Part shown: one piece after another, positions 7,440-18,730 of the stretch | Layout: each line of letters starts with the position of its first letter | How positions within the stretch are numbered: position 1 is the first letter of the stretch | DNA from: Chara braunii | Lineage: Eukaryota; Streptophyta; Charophyceae; Charales; Characeae | Direction: 5' to 3' | NCBI GenBank assembly: GCA_003427395.1 | Contig: BFEA01000423.1 | Location: 666,137 to 697,030 of the forward strand | DNA: 30,894 bases | The notes under the pieces: generated by a model | What the model was told of the DNA's origin: nothing | What the model saw: the letters and a program-made list of their open reading frames with translations, nothing else | The model's database searches: none | Translations under genes and position numbers: made by a program

Positions 7440-9600
7440 CGACTGAGGCAAAAAGGATTGGTGGGTGTCGAACAAGAGGGAGGAGTGAAGGAGGTAGAGG
7501 AAGCATATAGAAAAAGGGGCAGGGAATTGACGAAGAGAGAAGCACGGTAAAAAGGGAGGGGTTGACGATGAATCTACACGTGTTATAGCGGAAGATTCAT
7601 TACCAAATTACATAGTTGAGGAAGGTGGGGTCAACACGTTTTGCCGCCAATCATGTTTTTTCGTCGTGGTTGTGGTGTTTTTATGGTGGTCGCCTGCGAT
7701 GGGCAGTTCATCATCGTGTTGGCCCCGCAGTCAGGCGGTCGTTTTTGTCGGCGGGGTGATTTTTGTCTCGGTCGTGGAATTCTCCATAAGTGTGTTGGCC
7801 GTCCTTGTATAGCCATATTGTCCTCCGATAGATGTTGTGAATGAGCGCATGCACTCTTGAGAGAGAGAAAGAGAGAGAGAGAGAGAGACACTTACCATGA
7901 AGATGGGAGGAGTAGGAAGAAGGAAGAGCTTGTACCCGGTTGTGGCCGTGTTGTATTCTTTCCTGCTCCGGGGAAGATCCATCCTCTTTTCTACCACAAT
8001 TACTGAGTTGTGCAGCGAGCGCAACAATGAAGAGCTTGGTGGCATGAATGTACCTTCTTGAATTCCGGCGAGGGATTCACTTTAGTTCTGCACGTCTGGG
8101 GAGTGGAGGTAGCACTGCCCACTATCGCCATTTGGCTCTCAACTATGCCCACCGTGGTGGCGACTACCATGCCCGCTATTTCGCTGCTAGACATGGGATT
8201 CACCATCTCTCTCAATCGGACTTGCTTTTAGCGCACGCACAGCGTGGTGTTCTTTGCAAATGCGTGCAAGAGAGAGAAAGAGAGGGCAGTTCATATCCGA
8301 TCGAGTGGAGGTAGTGTGAGTCTAGCCGCAAGGGTTGGAGACCTGCCTGTTGGCCAGTGAGTTGTTTTTTGCCCCTAGAGGTCATGCAACCGTACAAGCA
8401 TGAGAAAAGGGGGAGATTGTGAAGGGAAGAGGTGGGACGAGTACCTACCTGGGAACTGCATCAGGCCAAGTTCAAGTGGCAAGTTTTTTCTCTTTTGGTC
8501 AAGCAAGGGAGTAACAAGAGGTGACCTCGATCAGGCCATGTCCTAGCGAAAGATTCATTCTCGCTTTGCACAATGGCAGTACGGGTCAACTCGTCCATAC
8601 GTGGCCATTTTGTTTGGGAGGTCGGGTTTTCGGTGTTCACTTTGGTTGTCGTCATCACCACCTCACCCTGATTGAGGCGGCATTGGCTATTTTGGTCATC
8701 CCCTCGTCCCGATTCGGGCCATATTCAGTGTGAAGACTGCTTCATCGCCTCAGTTGTGCCTGACTAGGTTATAACCGAGGATCGTTATCCTTGGTTGAGG
8801 GTGAAGACAAACGCATACACTCGGGCGTAGGTAAGAGAGAACAAGACTAACAAATCCGAAACGGAAGGATATGATCACGAGTAGGTAAGAGGGGAGGAAG
8901 AAGTTCTAAGGAAGAAGAAAGTGATAGGAGGCGAAGAAAAGGTGGAGGTACATACCAGAGAGGCGTGGCGATCGAAGGATAAGGGAGCAAAAACTTGAGT
9001 ATGTATCTTTCCATATTCTAGTGGGAGATTCATTCTCGCTTTACACATCCAGTGAGTTGTAAAGTCATGAAGGTAGTTGAGGTCGGTTGTTGCTGCTTGA
9101 TTATGCTCTTTCCATTCGTCCAGTTCTGCTAATATTCATCTTGCTCGTTGTTCCCCGCTCGTGGACTGCTGCCCAATCTGTTTGTTGTCTTCTCCCTGCC
9201 TGATATTTATCACTGATTTCAAACGAGCCTGGCTACACTGACGGCCAAGTGCGTTCCTATATTAATAAGAATTAGCAGGGAGGCAAGAGTAGGAGAGTGG
9301 GCTATGAAGAAAGAAGGCGAGATTGTGGATGGGGGGAGGTCAGTAGAGCATAGGACGATGAGGCAGCGGTAAGGGAGTGAGTGGAGTATGGGGGAATGTA
9401 TCTCCTCATGTTCTAATTAATGACACATTCTCATTTTGGGCGATTGGTAAGTGATCAGGGTTGTTGTTAAAATCGAGTTCCTTGTGCCACCAGGGGACTG
9501 TGATTTGTCCAGTAGGAATTTGAGCCAAGTACATTGGAGAGGAGATAACGACGGGCGGGAAAAATGAAGTAAGGGAGGTTAAACGAGGATGAACGGTCAA
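7440..9600 (+). repeat. ~478-bp tandem satellite, 4-5 diverged units
   Basis: The marker GATTCAT(T)-type box recurs at 7594, 8074, 8552, 9027 and (as ACATTCTCATTTTG) 9422, i.e. at spacings of 480, 478, 475 and about 394. Each unit has a purine-rich upstream half (GGGAGGAAGAAG-type runs), then the box, CTCGCTTT(G/A)CACA-like sequence and a pyrimidine-richer half with GTTGTTG runs. Units are strongly diverged, so dot plots rather than strict alignment should show them. No coding capacity is apparent; frames here are by-products of the purine bias. Confidence 0.65.
7859..7888. repeat. GA microsatellite
   Basis: About 30 bases of GAGA with one A interruption inside the satellite array. A shorter GAGAGAAAGAGAG run lies at 8271-8283, one satellite period later minus about 65 bp. 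Confidence 0.9.
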
Positions 9601-10460
9601 TTCAGATTTTGTAAAGTTTATGATTAATGGCGGCTACTCCATCTGAGGAAGTTATTATGGATCTCTGTCTTCGATAGCAACTGATTGCTATTTCAAGTTG
9701 TTATTGGTTACAGTTCTTCACGACAGACCGTCTATTATTTCGAAGTACCGACTATCTTAGACTAAAGCAACACGGCATCTTTGTAACAAAAGAGTTGTTG
9801 CCGTTCTCTGGTTAAGTAGGACTACTGGTGCTGCTAGGAAGGGTGAGCTGCATTTTTTTTCTTTCTCGGACACGTGCAAAGCTCCTACTTTCCACTGAGG
9901 GCTCTGCTGATTACAAGTAGCTTCAAACCAATTGGTGGCTGATAGGACTTGGGACCACTGTCACTATAGGATGGTTATTGTTGTTGGAGACTCCTAAAAC
10001 TTTTCAGCAGACTTGTTGCTGGTTCTCGGAAGTGGTTGGGGAATCCCAGCAGATTGTTGTTGCTTCAACGACGATGGACTGTCGGGTATCACTAAAAGAG
10101 TGAAGATCGTTACCAAAGAGTTGGCAACTGGGGTTGTTGTCACTCCTACGTATTGTCAGAGTAATGTGTTTACGAAGCTGTTACGGGACATTGCTATTCT
10201 GTTAGGCTACTCTATATGACTGCAGTATGCATTGTTGTTTGACTGAGTATCACTTGCATTTCGGATAGAGCACGAGGGAGTGCTCCGTTCGAACACAACT
10301 TTTCTAAGTTGTATAGTGACGGTTCAGTCAAGAGGAACGACGCTGTGTTTTGAGAGGGTGGTCAGACTCTGTGTAGGGGTCATTGTTGTAAGTTGGAAGG
10401 TCACTGAGGGACTGACACTCCGCATTCTGACTGTGATTTGATCTTCTACACTGCGTCATT
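9601..10460. other. Non-coding stretch before hairpin block A
   Basis: No recognisable gene. Many TTGTTG runs (also seen before block B at 27400-27700, where GTTGTG runs occur) suggest it belongs to the same composite element, but I could not align it base by base. Confidence 0.4.
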
Positions 10461-10965
10461 GGTTGCCATTGCAGGGTCCTCAGGCGATTGAAGATTGGAA
10501 GACCCTCTCCTGCGAATTGAGTTTGTCTCTCTCCTGTATCTCGAGCGTTTGAAACCCCTTCTTTTGTCCTTCTTACCGTAAGTCTAACATGAGGTTACGA
10601 GAGAAAGGCGACAGGCGGAATTGCAACTCGTAGGACTGCATCAAGACCTTGTGGGAGGTCAGCCCACGAATTGCGGGAGCTTTGCCGGAGCCCATGCGGG
10701 ATTCTGGAGGCAGGGAACATACAGGTATAATGATCGCTATGCATGTATGGTCTCATCTCCTAAAACTATATTACCTTTTGCTATTATGCATGTATGACCG
10801 AGAAAAGTAGCTACTTTTGTTTGTTTTGAGTTCATGACATGATATGAAAGGCTAAATTCATAAACATGTCTAACAATTCAGATTATTTGTGTGAAATCAG
10901 ATGGAATGAATGAGGGAGGGCAAGAGGAAGGCGTTTTGCTTGCATTTGACCGGGTCAGCCCTAGG

Positions 10966-12520
10966 TTGAATCCCTCTAAGTTGAGTGGGTTCAATGCTAT
11001 GTTTTATTCTTGTCTCATGGACTGAATGTATAATCTTTGAGGGTCGGGCCTATCCTAAGTTGGACAATCCAACCGCTTATTTCCTTAGGGGTTTCTGAAC
11101 AGGAGGACGGACACCCTAAGTTAGAAAGGCTCAAATTCCTAATGTTTCGTTTGAGTTACTGAAGCAGGACTAGGGATATTCTAAGTTGCGTAGACCCAGT
11201 TCTATGTGTATTTTATTCTGAGGGGGGACAACGGCATGAGACTAGGCATACCCCTAAGTTGGGGCAGCCTATCCATAAGCTATGAACTTAAAAGGTAATC
11301 CAAAGTATAAAAAACAAATATATATGTTATATATGCATTTCACAGGCTGACACCCTAAGTTTAGAGGTCCAATCAGTAAGTCGGGTATGACGAAAAGAGA
11401 ACGAAAAACAAATGAAGAGTATAATGTAAAGATAACCCGGACAGACTAAACGTACCCCTAAGTTGGAGCGGTTTAATTCTATGCTCGTGATAACACAAAA
11501 AGACAGAGAGTTGGTATAAAATTTTCTTATTCTTCTAAAACACAACTAAGGCAAGGTTGAATGTCTCCCTAAGCTGGGTAGGTCTGACCATCTGCCTAAG
11601 AAACAAAAAAATCTAAAGTTTGTACTGATTATTTATAGTCGTTTGAACTATTGCTACGGAGGCTAAGCGTACCCCTAAGTTGGGCCGGCTAAGTTATGCG
11701 TTGTCTGTAACTTGTTAGGCAGGTCAGGCGTACCCATAAGTTGGGGCAGTCTGATCATATTGCCTTATGTATCCTAAACTGTATAGCCTAACTATGCGTA
11801 CCCTTAAGTTGGGTTGGCCTAGCGATATGCCCTTGTCGTTGATGTTATGTAGGTTGGACATACCCTTCAGTTAGGGCGGTTTGGTCATTCATCCTTTGTG
11901 CGTGTTTAGATCAGTTAGGCAAAATCTAAAGTTTGTACTGAGTATTTATAGTCGTTTGAACTATTGTTACGGAGGCTAAGCGTACCCCTAAGTTGGGCCG
12001 GCTAAGTTATGCGTCGTCTGTAACTTGTGAAGCAGGTCAGGCGTACCCCTAAGTTGGGGCAGTCTGATCATATTGCCTTATGTATTATAAACTGTATAGG
12101 CTAACTATGAGTACCCTTAAGTTGGGGTGGCCTAGCGATATGCCCTTGTCGTTGATGTTATGTAGGTTGAACATACCCTTAAGTTAGGGTGGTCTGACCA
12201 TTCATCGTTTGTGTCTGTTTAGATCGGTTAGGCATACCCCTAAGTTGGGGCAGTCTAGCCTTATGCCTCATGTTGTCAGTTAGGTAGAAGCCAGCAGTAC
12301 CCCTAGTAAGTTGGGGTGGTCTGGTCATATGCTTTATGTCCATAGTTTATGTTGGGTCGGGCATACCCCTAAGTTGGGGCAGTCTGGACATACATTTCAG
12401 TCATGTAAGTTAGGCATACCCCTAAGTTGGGGCAGTCTAATTGTGCGTACCCTACTCACTTGCTTAGGCAGGTAAGGCGTACCCCTAAGTTGTGGCGATC
12501 TGATCCTATGCCATAAGAAA
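10966..12520 (+). repeat. Hairpin repeat array A (~21 units)
   Basis: About 21 units at 50-110 bp spacing have the core ACCCCTAAGTTGGGG (itself a hairpin, ACCCC/GGGGT) and outer arms that pair with each other. Examples: TAGGC/GCCTA at 11243/11267, TAAAC/GTTTA at 11447/11471, TCAGGC/GTCTGA near 11724 and 12033, TTAGGC/GTCTAA near 12410. Arm sequence changes between units but pairing is kept, often using G-T (G-U in RNA) pairs. Cores are most uniform at 11650-12500 and degenerate toward the 5' side. Confidence 0.85.
11611..12230 (+). repeat. 313-bp tandem duplication inside array A
   Basis: ATCTAAAGTTTGTACTGA begins at 11611 and again at 11924. The following ~300 bases match closely, including four hairpin units and the same spacers. 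High identity compared with the rest of the array marks a recent unequal-crossover or slippage event. Confidence 0.9.
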
Positions 12521-12902
12521 GAGGGTGTTACTGAGGGTTAAAAAGACTGAGAGATTAACAAACTACTTGGTCAAAGCAAATGTTGGATTGAGAAAGAGAT
12601 GTTGATTATGCATGTTTGATTGAGGGACACTCGGTTTGGGGCATCTCTTACTAGCCTTAGTTGCTTAGATGCTCGCCGAGTGCTGGACCTATAGGTAGAT
12701 GAGATGGATGATGGGAGAGAAGCTTGGGATATGATAGGAATGACCTTACTGAAAGTTAGGATCCGTGCTAGCTCACGATATCATCCTCAAGAAAGGGTTG
12801 TGTAGACTATCTTCAATCCTAACTATCAAGTAAGTATCAGAAGTTAGTCCAAAGTATTGTTGTACTTTGCTTTATATTTTCAGTTTTCTATAAATTTTGG
12901 CA

Positions 12903-13040
12903 ACCTCCTTTTCCTGTAGGAAGCGCTGCATAAATTTTTACAAGTTTGAAAAGAGTTAGTTATTTTTAGGTCGTAAAATTATGTAAAGACATTTTTCCTA
13001 CGGGAAGCACTACCGAAATTTTGTGCAATTTTAAGAGTTG
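12903..13040 (+). repeat. TTCC-tetraloop-GGAA boxes, copy A
   Basis: Two boxes, TTCCTGTAGGAAGCGCTGC at 12911 and TTCCTACGGGAAGCACTACC at 12995, each followed by AAATTTT-type sequence and a GAGTTAG/GAGTTGG end. TTCC/GGAA forms a 4-bp stem with a four-base loop. Block B has three matching boxes. Confidence 0.8.
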
Positions 13041-13806
13041 GATTATTATCTACTAGGAAAAACTTTGGCGAAGTGGTGCCAAAGTTTTCAATGACCTCTG
13101 AGGGAAACAAAGTAGTTAGGATATGGAGTGGTATTTGCCCTTCATCTATATTGAATGTAGTATTTGGTCATTTTTTGCCAGAACTGTGATGCAGGTCTAC
13201 GAATTTGATTGAAGGCTTGATTCGTTCGGCCCCACGAAGGATCACTTTTCTTTTATCCCTTTATAACAGGTCGGTTGCGACACAACTTACCTGCTTCTGC
13301 ACCTCAACCTAATGCCTTAGCCATTGTGGGTCTTATGTTTTCATTGGAGTTTCGCCCATACTTCTTTCTAAATGGTTATTTTTTAAAAAGACTTAGTACT
13401 TTTATTGTGTGGGGGGTGGAAAGGTGATTGGGGTTTGTGCGCATAAGGCAGGGTATGAGTTACAGGAAAACGGTAAAGTTGACTCTCGTAGTGTGCGATG
13501 TTGTTTTAAACTGTTTGATCCGAGGTATGGATGAAAGAATCAGATTGAGCTATGGTGATTGAATGCATATTGTGTAAATGCAGATGGACACGTCACACTA
13601 TCGTCGTGAGAGTGTTTGCTTGATGCCACACTACTTTTTGTTGTCTGATTGAACCATTTTGTTTTGCATAACAGTGACAGCTAAGAGGAAGTGTGGGTAG
13701 CTGAGTTTTAACCGATATCGTGATGGCACACTCACCCTTCTTTGCTACTTGAATTAGTTTGGTTGGGCGTTGGTCCTGAACTGGAATTCGAGGTCCTTGT
13801 CCATGA

Positions 13807-14450
13807 AGGAGACTCGTGAGGTAACATCCTATTTATGCGAAGTCTCTCGTGCGATATCCGTGCATTTCCGATCGAGAAAAGTTACTAGGCAAATAGAAAA
13901 ATGTGTTAGGCACGATATTGCAAGTAAGAATGAATTTTCGTTGGAAAGTATATCGTGTGGTTAGAATGATCGTTCTAGTCGATCGGCGTAAGGTCGCACT
14001 CGAGAGATCAGTGCCTCGAGCGATAATTCACGTGAGGGTTCGAATCTGGTGTTAACTGCTCGTACCCGCTATACTACAGGGAACGAGAAACGCCCTTCGA
14101 CTGGGTCACCTCTGTAATTGCATACGAAAAACTTTCGCATGTGGTTCGGTAGCTCGGCGGGGATACACCCACCGAAGGGATGGTGACAGCTCCCACAGGT
14201 GGAGGTAAGTTGTACCTCGCGTGACTCTATCCTATTGTAGGGGTTCACGGGAGGTATGGCTGACGCACTCGGCCGGAGCGACAAGATGCTCTACATGGCA
14301 AGTCCTGCAAAATCCTGTGTGACGCGACCGGGAGGGTCCTCGTGTGGGACAAATGCGCTCGACAACGCAATCGGTCATGACCCACATTGATAACACAACG
14401 TCCAATTATGAAATTGTGTTTGCTATTGAGGGTACATCTTGATTGGTACA
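13807..14450. other. Unassigned, partly structured stretch
   Basis: Contains a GAGGGTTCGAATCTGG B-box-like motif (14034-14049), a CTCGAG repeat around 14000-14020, and the 14-bp hairpin listed separately. A transferred organellar tRNA or intron piece is possible but not shown. Small open frames on the minus strand look accidental. Confidence 0.35.
14116..14146 (+). repeat. 14-bp hairpin, weakly group II domain V-like
   Basis: AATTGCATACGAAA pairs with TTTCGCATGTGGTT (13 of 14 pairs, three of them G-T) over an AAC loop and is followed by CGGTAGCTCGGCGGGG. Shape and the TTCGCATGTGGTTCGG side recall group II intron domain V. However, the catalytic AGC triad and GNRA loop are missing, so the assignment stays open. 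Confidence 0.35.
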
Positions 14451-15329
14451 TAAAATGATGTTAGGATTTTCTCAATGCTTAGAGATTGTGCTAGAAATAG
14501 ATTGAGGTGATGATATTTTTAGGCTTAGACACTTTTACATACGTGTAGAATCTTGCATATAGGAGATCATTTGAGTATGTATATTAGAATTATGATCCGG
14601 TGAGTGGTGTATGAGTGCATGTGTGAGGAATTGGTGTGACTTTGGATCTCAATTCCCCTTAGGTCGCAGACTACCATGACTTCATCTTAAAATACGTTTG
14701 AGTTGATATACAAAGGGACACTCATTCTTTTGAGAGTCCCAACTTTTTAGTACGTGTGTGAATTTCAAATATTGTTTTAATGAAAGTCTCGATCACTCTA
14801 ATTTATGTGAGTTTATCCTGGTGTGTATGGTTTTGTGATGAAAAGGTGTATGTGAATCGTCCATGGAGATATTATACATTTGGGGTGGACCAAGTGCTAG
14901 ACTTTTCCTCTATACTTGTGCAAATCGGTTATTTCGACAGATAAAAACCTAGTAAGTATAAAGAGAACTTGTACTCACTACTTGGCAAATGAGATCTCAT
15001 ATGTTGAATGTCAGAAAGAAACTGTGTAATGATGGAAGAAAATGTCATAATCATATTTATTATTGTTATGAGTAGGGATCATTTTATAAGAAGAGAAAGA
15101 CTCAAATGTTAGTCGCTCGATTTTGAATGTGAATAAGTGAGGCAGAGTGACGTGAAAGGCTTGAATTTCAAACATTGATAAGAACGATCAGTGTCATCTT
15201 TTTAAATTTGCATACTTGAATATATGAGATATTTCCCCAAGCTCGTAATTAACTCTACTCTGATCAAGGAAGAGAGCGTCACGACTTTGTGGAGACTTAA
15301 TTTTTGTTGTTTTATATTGTGCGACTCTA
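14451..15329. other. AT-rich stretch without gene
   Basis: No gene, no clear repeat by eye. Composition resembles the flanks of the following array. Confidence 0.45.
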
Positions 15330-16018
15330 TTAAGGGGTGAGTCTTAACGACTTTTTGTAAAACCTTGCTAAGGGATGCATCTTAGCATATTTTTATGAGA
15401 CCTTATTAAGGTAGATATATATTGTGAGACCTTGCTAAGGGGTGAAACTTAGCGTCACTATGTAGTCCCACAAAGACTTGATGATGATTATGAATTGAGC
15501 AAGCTTCGTCTATCCACTTCAAAATAGTTAGCTTAGGGAAATTTTGTGAGACTAAACGAAAGATGAAACTTAGTATCGCTGGGGCATAACCCCCAACGTG
15601 GTTTGTTATCCTATGCAACTGGGACAACAGACCTCTGGTTCTCATCTGAGTTTATAAACTCAAGGGTGACGTGCACGATTGTATGCACTTAAAGTAAGTT
15701 TGAAGAATCCTCACTAAGGGGTGAATCTTAACATATATATTGTGAGACCTTGCTAAGGGGTGAAACTTAGCATCACTGTGTAGTCCCACAAAGACTTAAT
15801 GATGATTATGATTTGAGCAAGCTTCATCAATGCACTTGAAAATAGTTAGCTTAGGGGAATTTTGTGAGACTTAATTAAAGATGAAACTTAGTATCGTCGG
15901 GGTGTAACCCCCAACGTGGGTTGTTATCCTATGCAACTGGGACAATTGACCCCTGAATATCGTATGAGGTTAGAAACTCAAGGATGACGTGCACGATTGC
16001 AGACACTTAAAGTAAGTT
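15330..16018 (+). repeat. Hairpin repeat array C with 318-bp tandem duplication
   Basis: Short hairpins with loop GGGTGAAA/GGATGCAT and arms GCTAAG/CTTAGC (15367-15386, 15434-15453, and near 15752) or TTAAG/CTTAA (15330-15347). A longer unit, from TGTGAGACCTTGCTAAGG at 15423, is duplicated at 15741 (offset 318) with high identity through TGACGTGCACGATTG and AAAGTAAGTTTGAA. Both copies contain the GGGG(C/T)(A/G)TAACCCCCAACGTGG segment. No open frame is shared. Confidence 0.88.
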
Positions 16019-17060
16019 TGAAAACTGCTCTATTATTGTTATTGTTATTATTATTATATTGTATGATTGAATATGTGTGGATGGAAAAAGTGCTTATGTT
16101 GGTTATTAGGTTGTCCAGAAGGTTCTAGCCAAGGTGCCTGTTAATGGGGTAGTTAGGTCTGAAGGTAGAAGTTGTCGAAACATAGCACCAACAAATGCGA
16201 GTCACATCGTGAATTACATACGAGGTGAACGGTGGCGTTAACCTGATCAGTAGAGCCATGGTGGACCGAGAGTGGGACCTTATCCTTTTTTTGTTTGGAT
16301 TCCATAACAAATTTCGGGTTGTTTTATGAGAATTATGTGGAAATCACTTGCAAACCAATGCCATTTCTTGTGATGGTTGCAAATTTAGGCTGTTGGTGAA
16401 AATTGGGAGGTCCCGGCCCGCACTTAAAGACAAAGGTTTGCTTATGGGTCTAAATCATAAGGCAGTCAACGGTGACTGGGTGATGTCTGTGGCGAAGGGA
16501 AAGGGACTAGTGGTCTGAGCCTTCGTAACAGTCTTTCCATAATAGTACAAGAAAACATCCTTGTTGATAAGACAAGAGACTCATGTTAAACTCATTAGAT
16601 ATAGAAAGAAGGTAACAAAGGTTAAAGTATTAGGCTCACAATTAAGCCTCTTCGGTTATTCAGAAAATGATAATTATCCGCGAGTTTGTGTTTAGGTATA
16701 TTCTTTCGGTGACACTAATTTGATGATGAAGAGAGGTGATAGAGGGAGTTTAAATATTAAATTAAATCATGAAGTATGGTGATGCGGTGGACTCTCTGTT
16801 CTTAAAAATTAAAAATTAATAATAGTTATATTTTAAAAACCCTTTTTGTTTTGTTTTGGTATTAATATGGTTCATAAAGGTCTCTTATACCACTACAATT
16901 AGATGGTGAGACTAATTGGTGAAAGGTTATATTGCTAAATCAACCATCCGACCGATAATCGTAATATAAAAAAAAATAAACATAAAAAATTCGTACAAAT
17001 GACATTACTTTATCTCCTAAGGACTTAGAGAGAGTAATTAGGGAAACGTTGTATTTAAAA
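16019..17060. other. Stretch without recognisable gene
   Basis: Starts with an ATT/GTT trinucleotide run (16027-16060), then unique-looking AT-rich sequence. No gene, tRNA or repeat assigned. Confidence 0.45.
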
Positions 17061-17062
17061 AT

Positions 17063-17095
17063 TTAAGCGCCCTATATATTGAGGGCGTCGCTTAA
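17063..17095. repeat. Hairpin TTAAGCG/CGCTTAA
   Basis: TTAAGCG (17063-17069) and CGCTTAA (17089-17095), with inner CCCT/AGGG pairs and an AT loop. It lies just upstream of the second C-terminal remnant. Confidence 0.75.
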
Positions 17096-17116
17096 TAGCG
17101 TTGGGAGACATTGTCT

Positions 17117-17297
17117 GACCAAATACCCTTACGAAGGTATTAACCCATATTTTTGTGGCTCCCATGAACCACATCTGTAATGTTGTTTGAGACAATTGCA
17201 TAATTATTTTTGCACAGCTGCATCCGGCTCTTAGAAGTCAGAACAACGAGTTCATGTATGGTTATATTAGAGAGTGTGTGAGCATGAGCTTTAGGGC
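17117..17297 (+). pseudogene. Element C-terminal coding remnant, copy 2
   Basis: Begins ACCAAATACCCTTACGAAGG (reads TKYPYEG, against REYPYKS in the best copy), contains several Cys codons, and ends AGAGAGTGTGTGAGCATG (RECVSM). Frame is broken by at least three stops. A tRNA-derived module follows ~590 bp downstream. Confidence 0.6.
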
Positions 17298-17883
17298 ACC
17301 CGTTGATTTACCCAGGCATCTGGTGATTTTATGAATTGCTATTATAGTTAATGATCTGACAGAATAGTACGGGCTAAAGAGGTATCAAAGTTTTGATTAG
17401 CATCACCAAACGCACTGAGTGCCCGCCAGCAGAGACCGACATTATCGTGGCCGACGTCAATGTTTGCTATCGGAATCATAATCTGAGGTGACTTCCACTA
17501 ACTTACCAAAGGCGGCGTCTCAGCCCCATAGCCCGAAGAGCGTTGGACCCTTGTTCTTACGATGAAAGCCCTTAGTGTTTCTTGACAGCGAGTGGGTAGA
17601 CGATTTACAACGTCAGCAGATGGTAAGAGCTTTCACCAAGGCGTGGTCTTGAAGAGATGACAATTTTAACGAGGTAAAAGTTAACAACAACATCACCCAT
17701 TGTGTGGTAAGTGGTATATGAGAAGGAAGTGTATGTGAACCATATTCGTCCGCGTGGTAGATACAGATGCAGCGGTCATGGGTTCGGGCGATAGGCTAAG
17801 GCGTGGCCTTGGTGTGTTTTCACAAGCCGTAACATGGTGCAAATTACTCCTTTATACAAGTTTGCCCCCAATAAGTTCAACCA
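17298..17883. other. 3' flank between coding remnant and tRNA-like module
   Basis: Nothing recognisable; it occupies the same place as 6241-6842 in copy 1 and has a similar length, but similarity by eye is weak. Confidence 0.4.
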
Positions 17884-18033
17884 TGGGCCTAACACTTCGG
17901 TTACTGCGTCGTAATTTAATGCAACATATATAGGGGTCGATGCCAACAACGGACAACGAAGGAGCAATGGAGCATCTTGAAAAGCCGAGGAGTTGAGGGT
18001 CCCATTGGGCTATCCAGCCTATCCCCCTTGGTT
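17884..18033 (+). repeat. tRNA-derived module, copy 2
   Basis: Head TGGGCCTAACACTTCGGTTA to the B-box GGGTCGATGCC (about 17934-17944) is 61 bp long, as in the other copies. The hairpin body follows with GTTGAGGGTCCCATTGGGC and ATCCCCCTTGGTTTTGTC; a CTATCCAGC segment is inserted here. A weak second tRNA-like start (GAGCCTAGCCAGTTGGTAC) lies at 18222. Confidence 0.7.
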
Positions 18034-18279
18034 TTGTCGTCAGACCTGAGCAGAGGCCCCACTAGCGGGGCCAATAAAGGTACCAACGGTGTTCCTCCCT
18101 CCTTCCTTTTCCGCTTTTATTATTGTTGCTGACTTTTAATTATTTAATTTTTATGATTTATTATTTGTTGTTCCGTTTTCTCATACTCGATACCTGTACC
18201 GAGATCGGAAGTAAGACCAACGAGCCTAGCCAGTTGGTACAAAAGTGCACCGCGAGAGTCGGAGATGTATTTTATTTTA

Positions 18280-18332
18280 CACTGACAAAATGTTTGACTA
18301 AAAGGAGGGAGTGCATGGGCGTGCAGTTCTGA
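18280..18332 (+). pseudogene. Element C-terminal coding remnant, copy 3 (end only)
   Basis: GGAGGGAGTGCATGGGCGTG reads RECMGV, then QF and TGA at 18330-18332. This matches RECVGAQF plus stop in the best copy. Only the last ~10-15 codons are clear. It sits directly behind module copy 2, so element ends are stacked here. Confidence 0.55.
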
Positions 18333-18730
18333 GGAGCCAGTGATTTTTCCTTGTTGATATTTTCGAATTAACACATCTTCCGATTAATATATTGGTTTTG
18401 ATTAAATTATGATTAAATGGGATTTTCCTTTAGTTAATACATCAAGTTGCAGCGAGTATGTATGTGCGGGAGGCGGCATCGCTATGACTTACGTTAGGTT
18501 TGACTACCAGTGCGACGATTTAGAGGTGGCCGTTATGTTTTTATTTCAAATGGATCTTCGAGTTCGCATAGCGCACGGTGCAATGGGGCATTTTCTGGTG
18601 CAGGACCAAATTTCATTGCACTCTCGGTAAAGGCATGCATAAACGAGGTTACTATGAACCTACATTGCGACTTGTACGCACCCTCGTACGAGTATGTTTC
18701 ACTCTTGTACTCGTAGGCTAGAGGCCCGTA
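18333..18730. other. Stretch without gene, CGTAC-rich at its right end
   Basis: No gene seen. From about 18670, TGTACG/CGTACG motifs cluster up to the poly-C tract. Confidence 0.5.

Larger units (their letters stand above)
10461..13806 (+). repeat. Large non-coding hairpin block, copy A
   Basis: This 3.3-kb block is a diverged copy of 27783-30680. Landmarks occur in the same order: GCCATTGCAGGGTCCTCAGG with AAGACCCTCTC (start), GCGGGAGCTTTGCCGG with CTGGAGGCAGGGAA, the hairpin array, TTCC-tetraloop boxes, ATAACAGGTCGGTTGC, CTTAGCCATTGTGG, and CGTTGGTC followed by AGGTCCTTGTCCA (end). No open frame is conserved between the copies, which argues for a non-coding part of a mobile element. Divergence is high, so these are old or fast-evolving copies and not a recent long-terminal-repeat pair. 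Confidence 0.75.

Noticed and set aside
10966-12520. CRISPR-like array (repeats with spacers)
   Set aside because: Spacers vary in length (about 30-90 bp), repeats drift with pairing arms, setting is eukaryotic and no cas genes are present.
13980-14055. tRNA gene ending in GAGGGTTCGAATCTGG
   Set aside because: A B-box-like motif is present but no acceptor or anticodon stem can be drawn.
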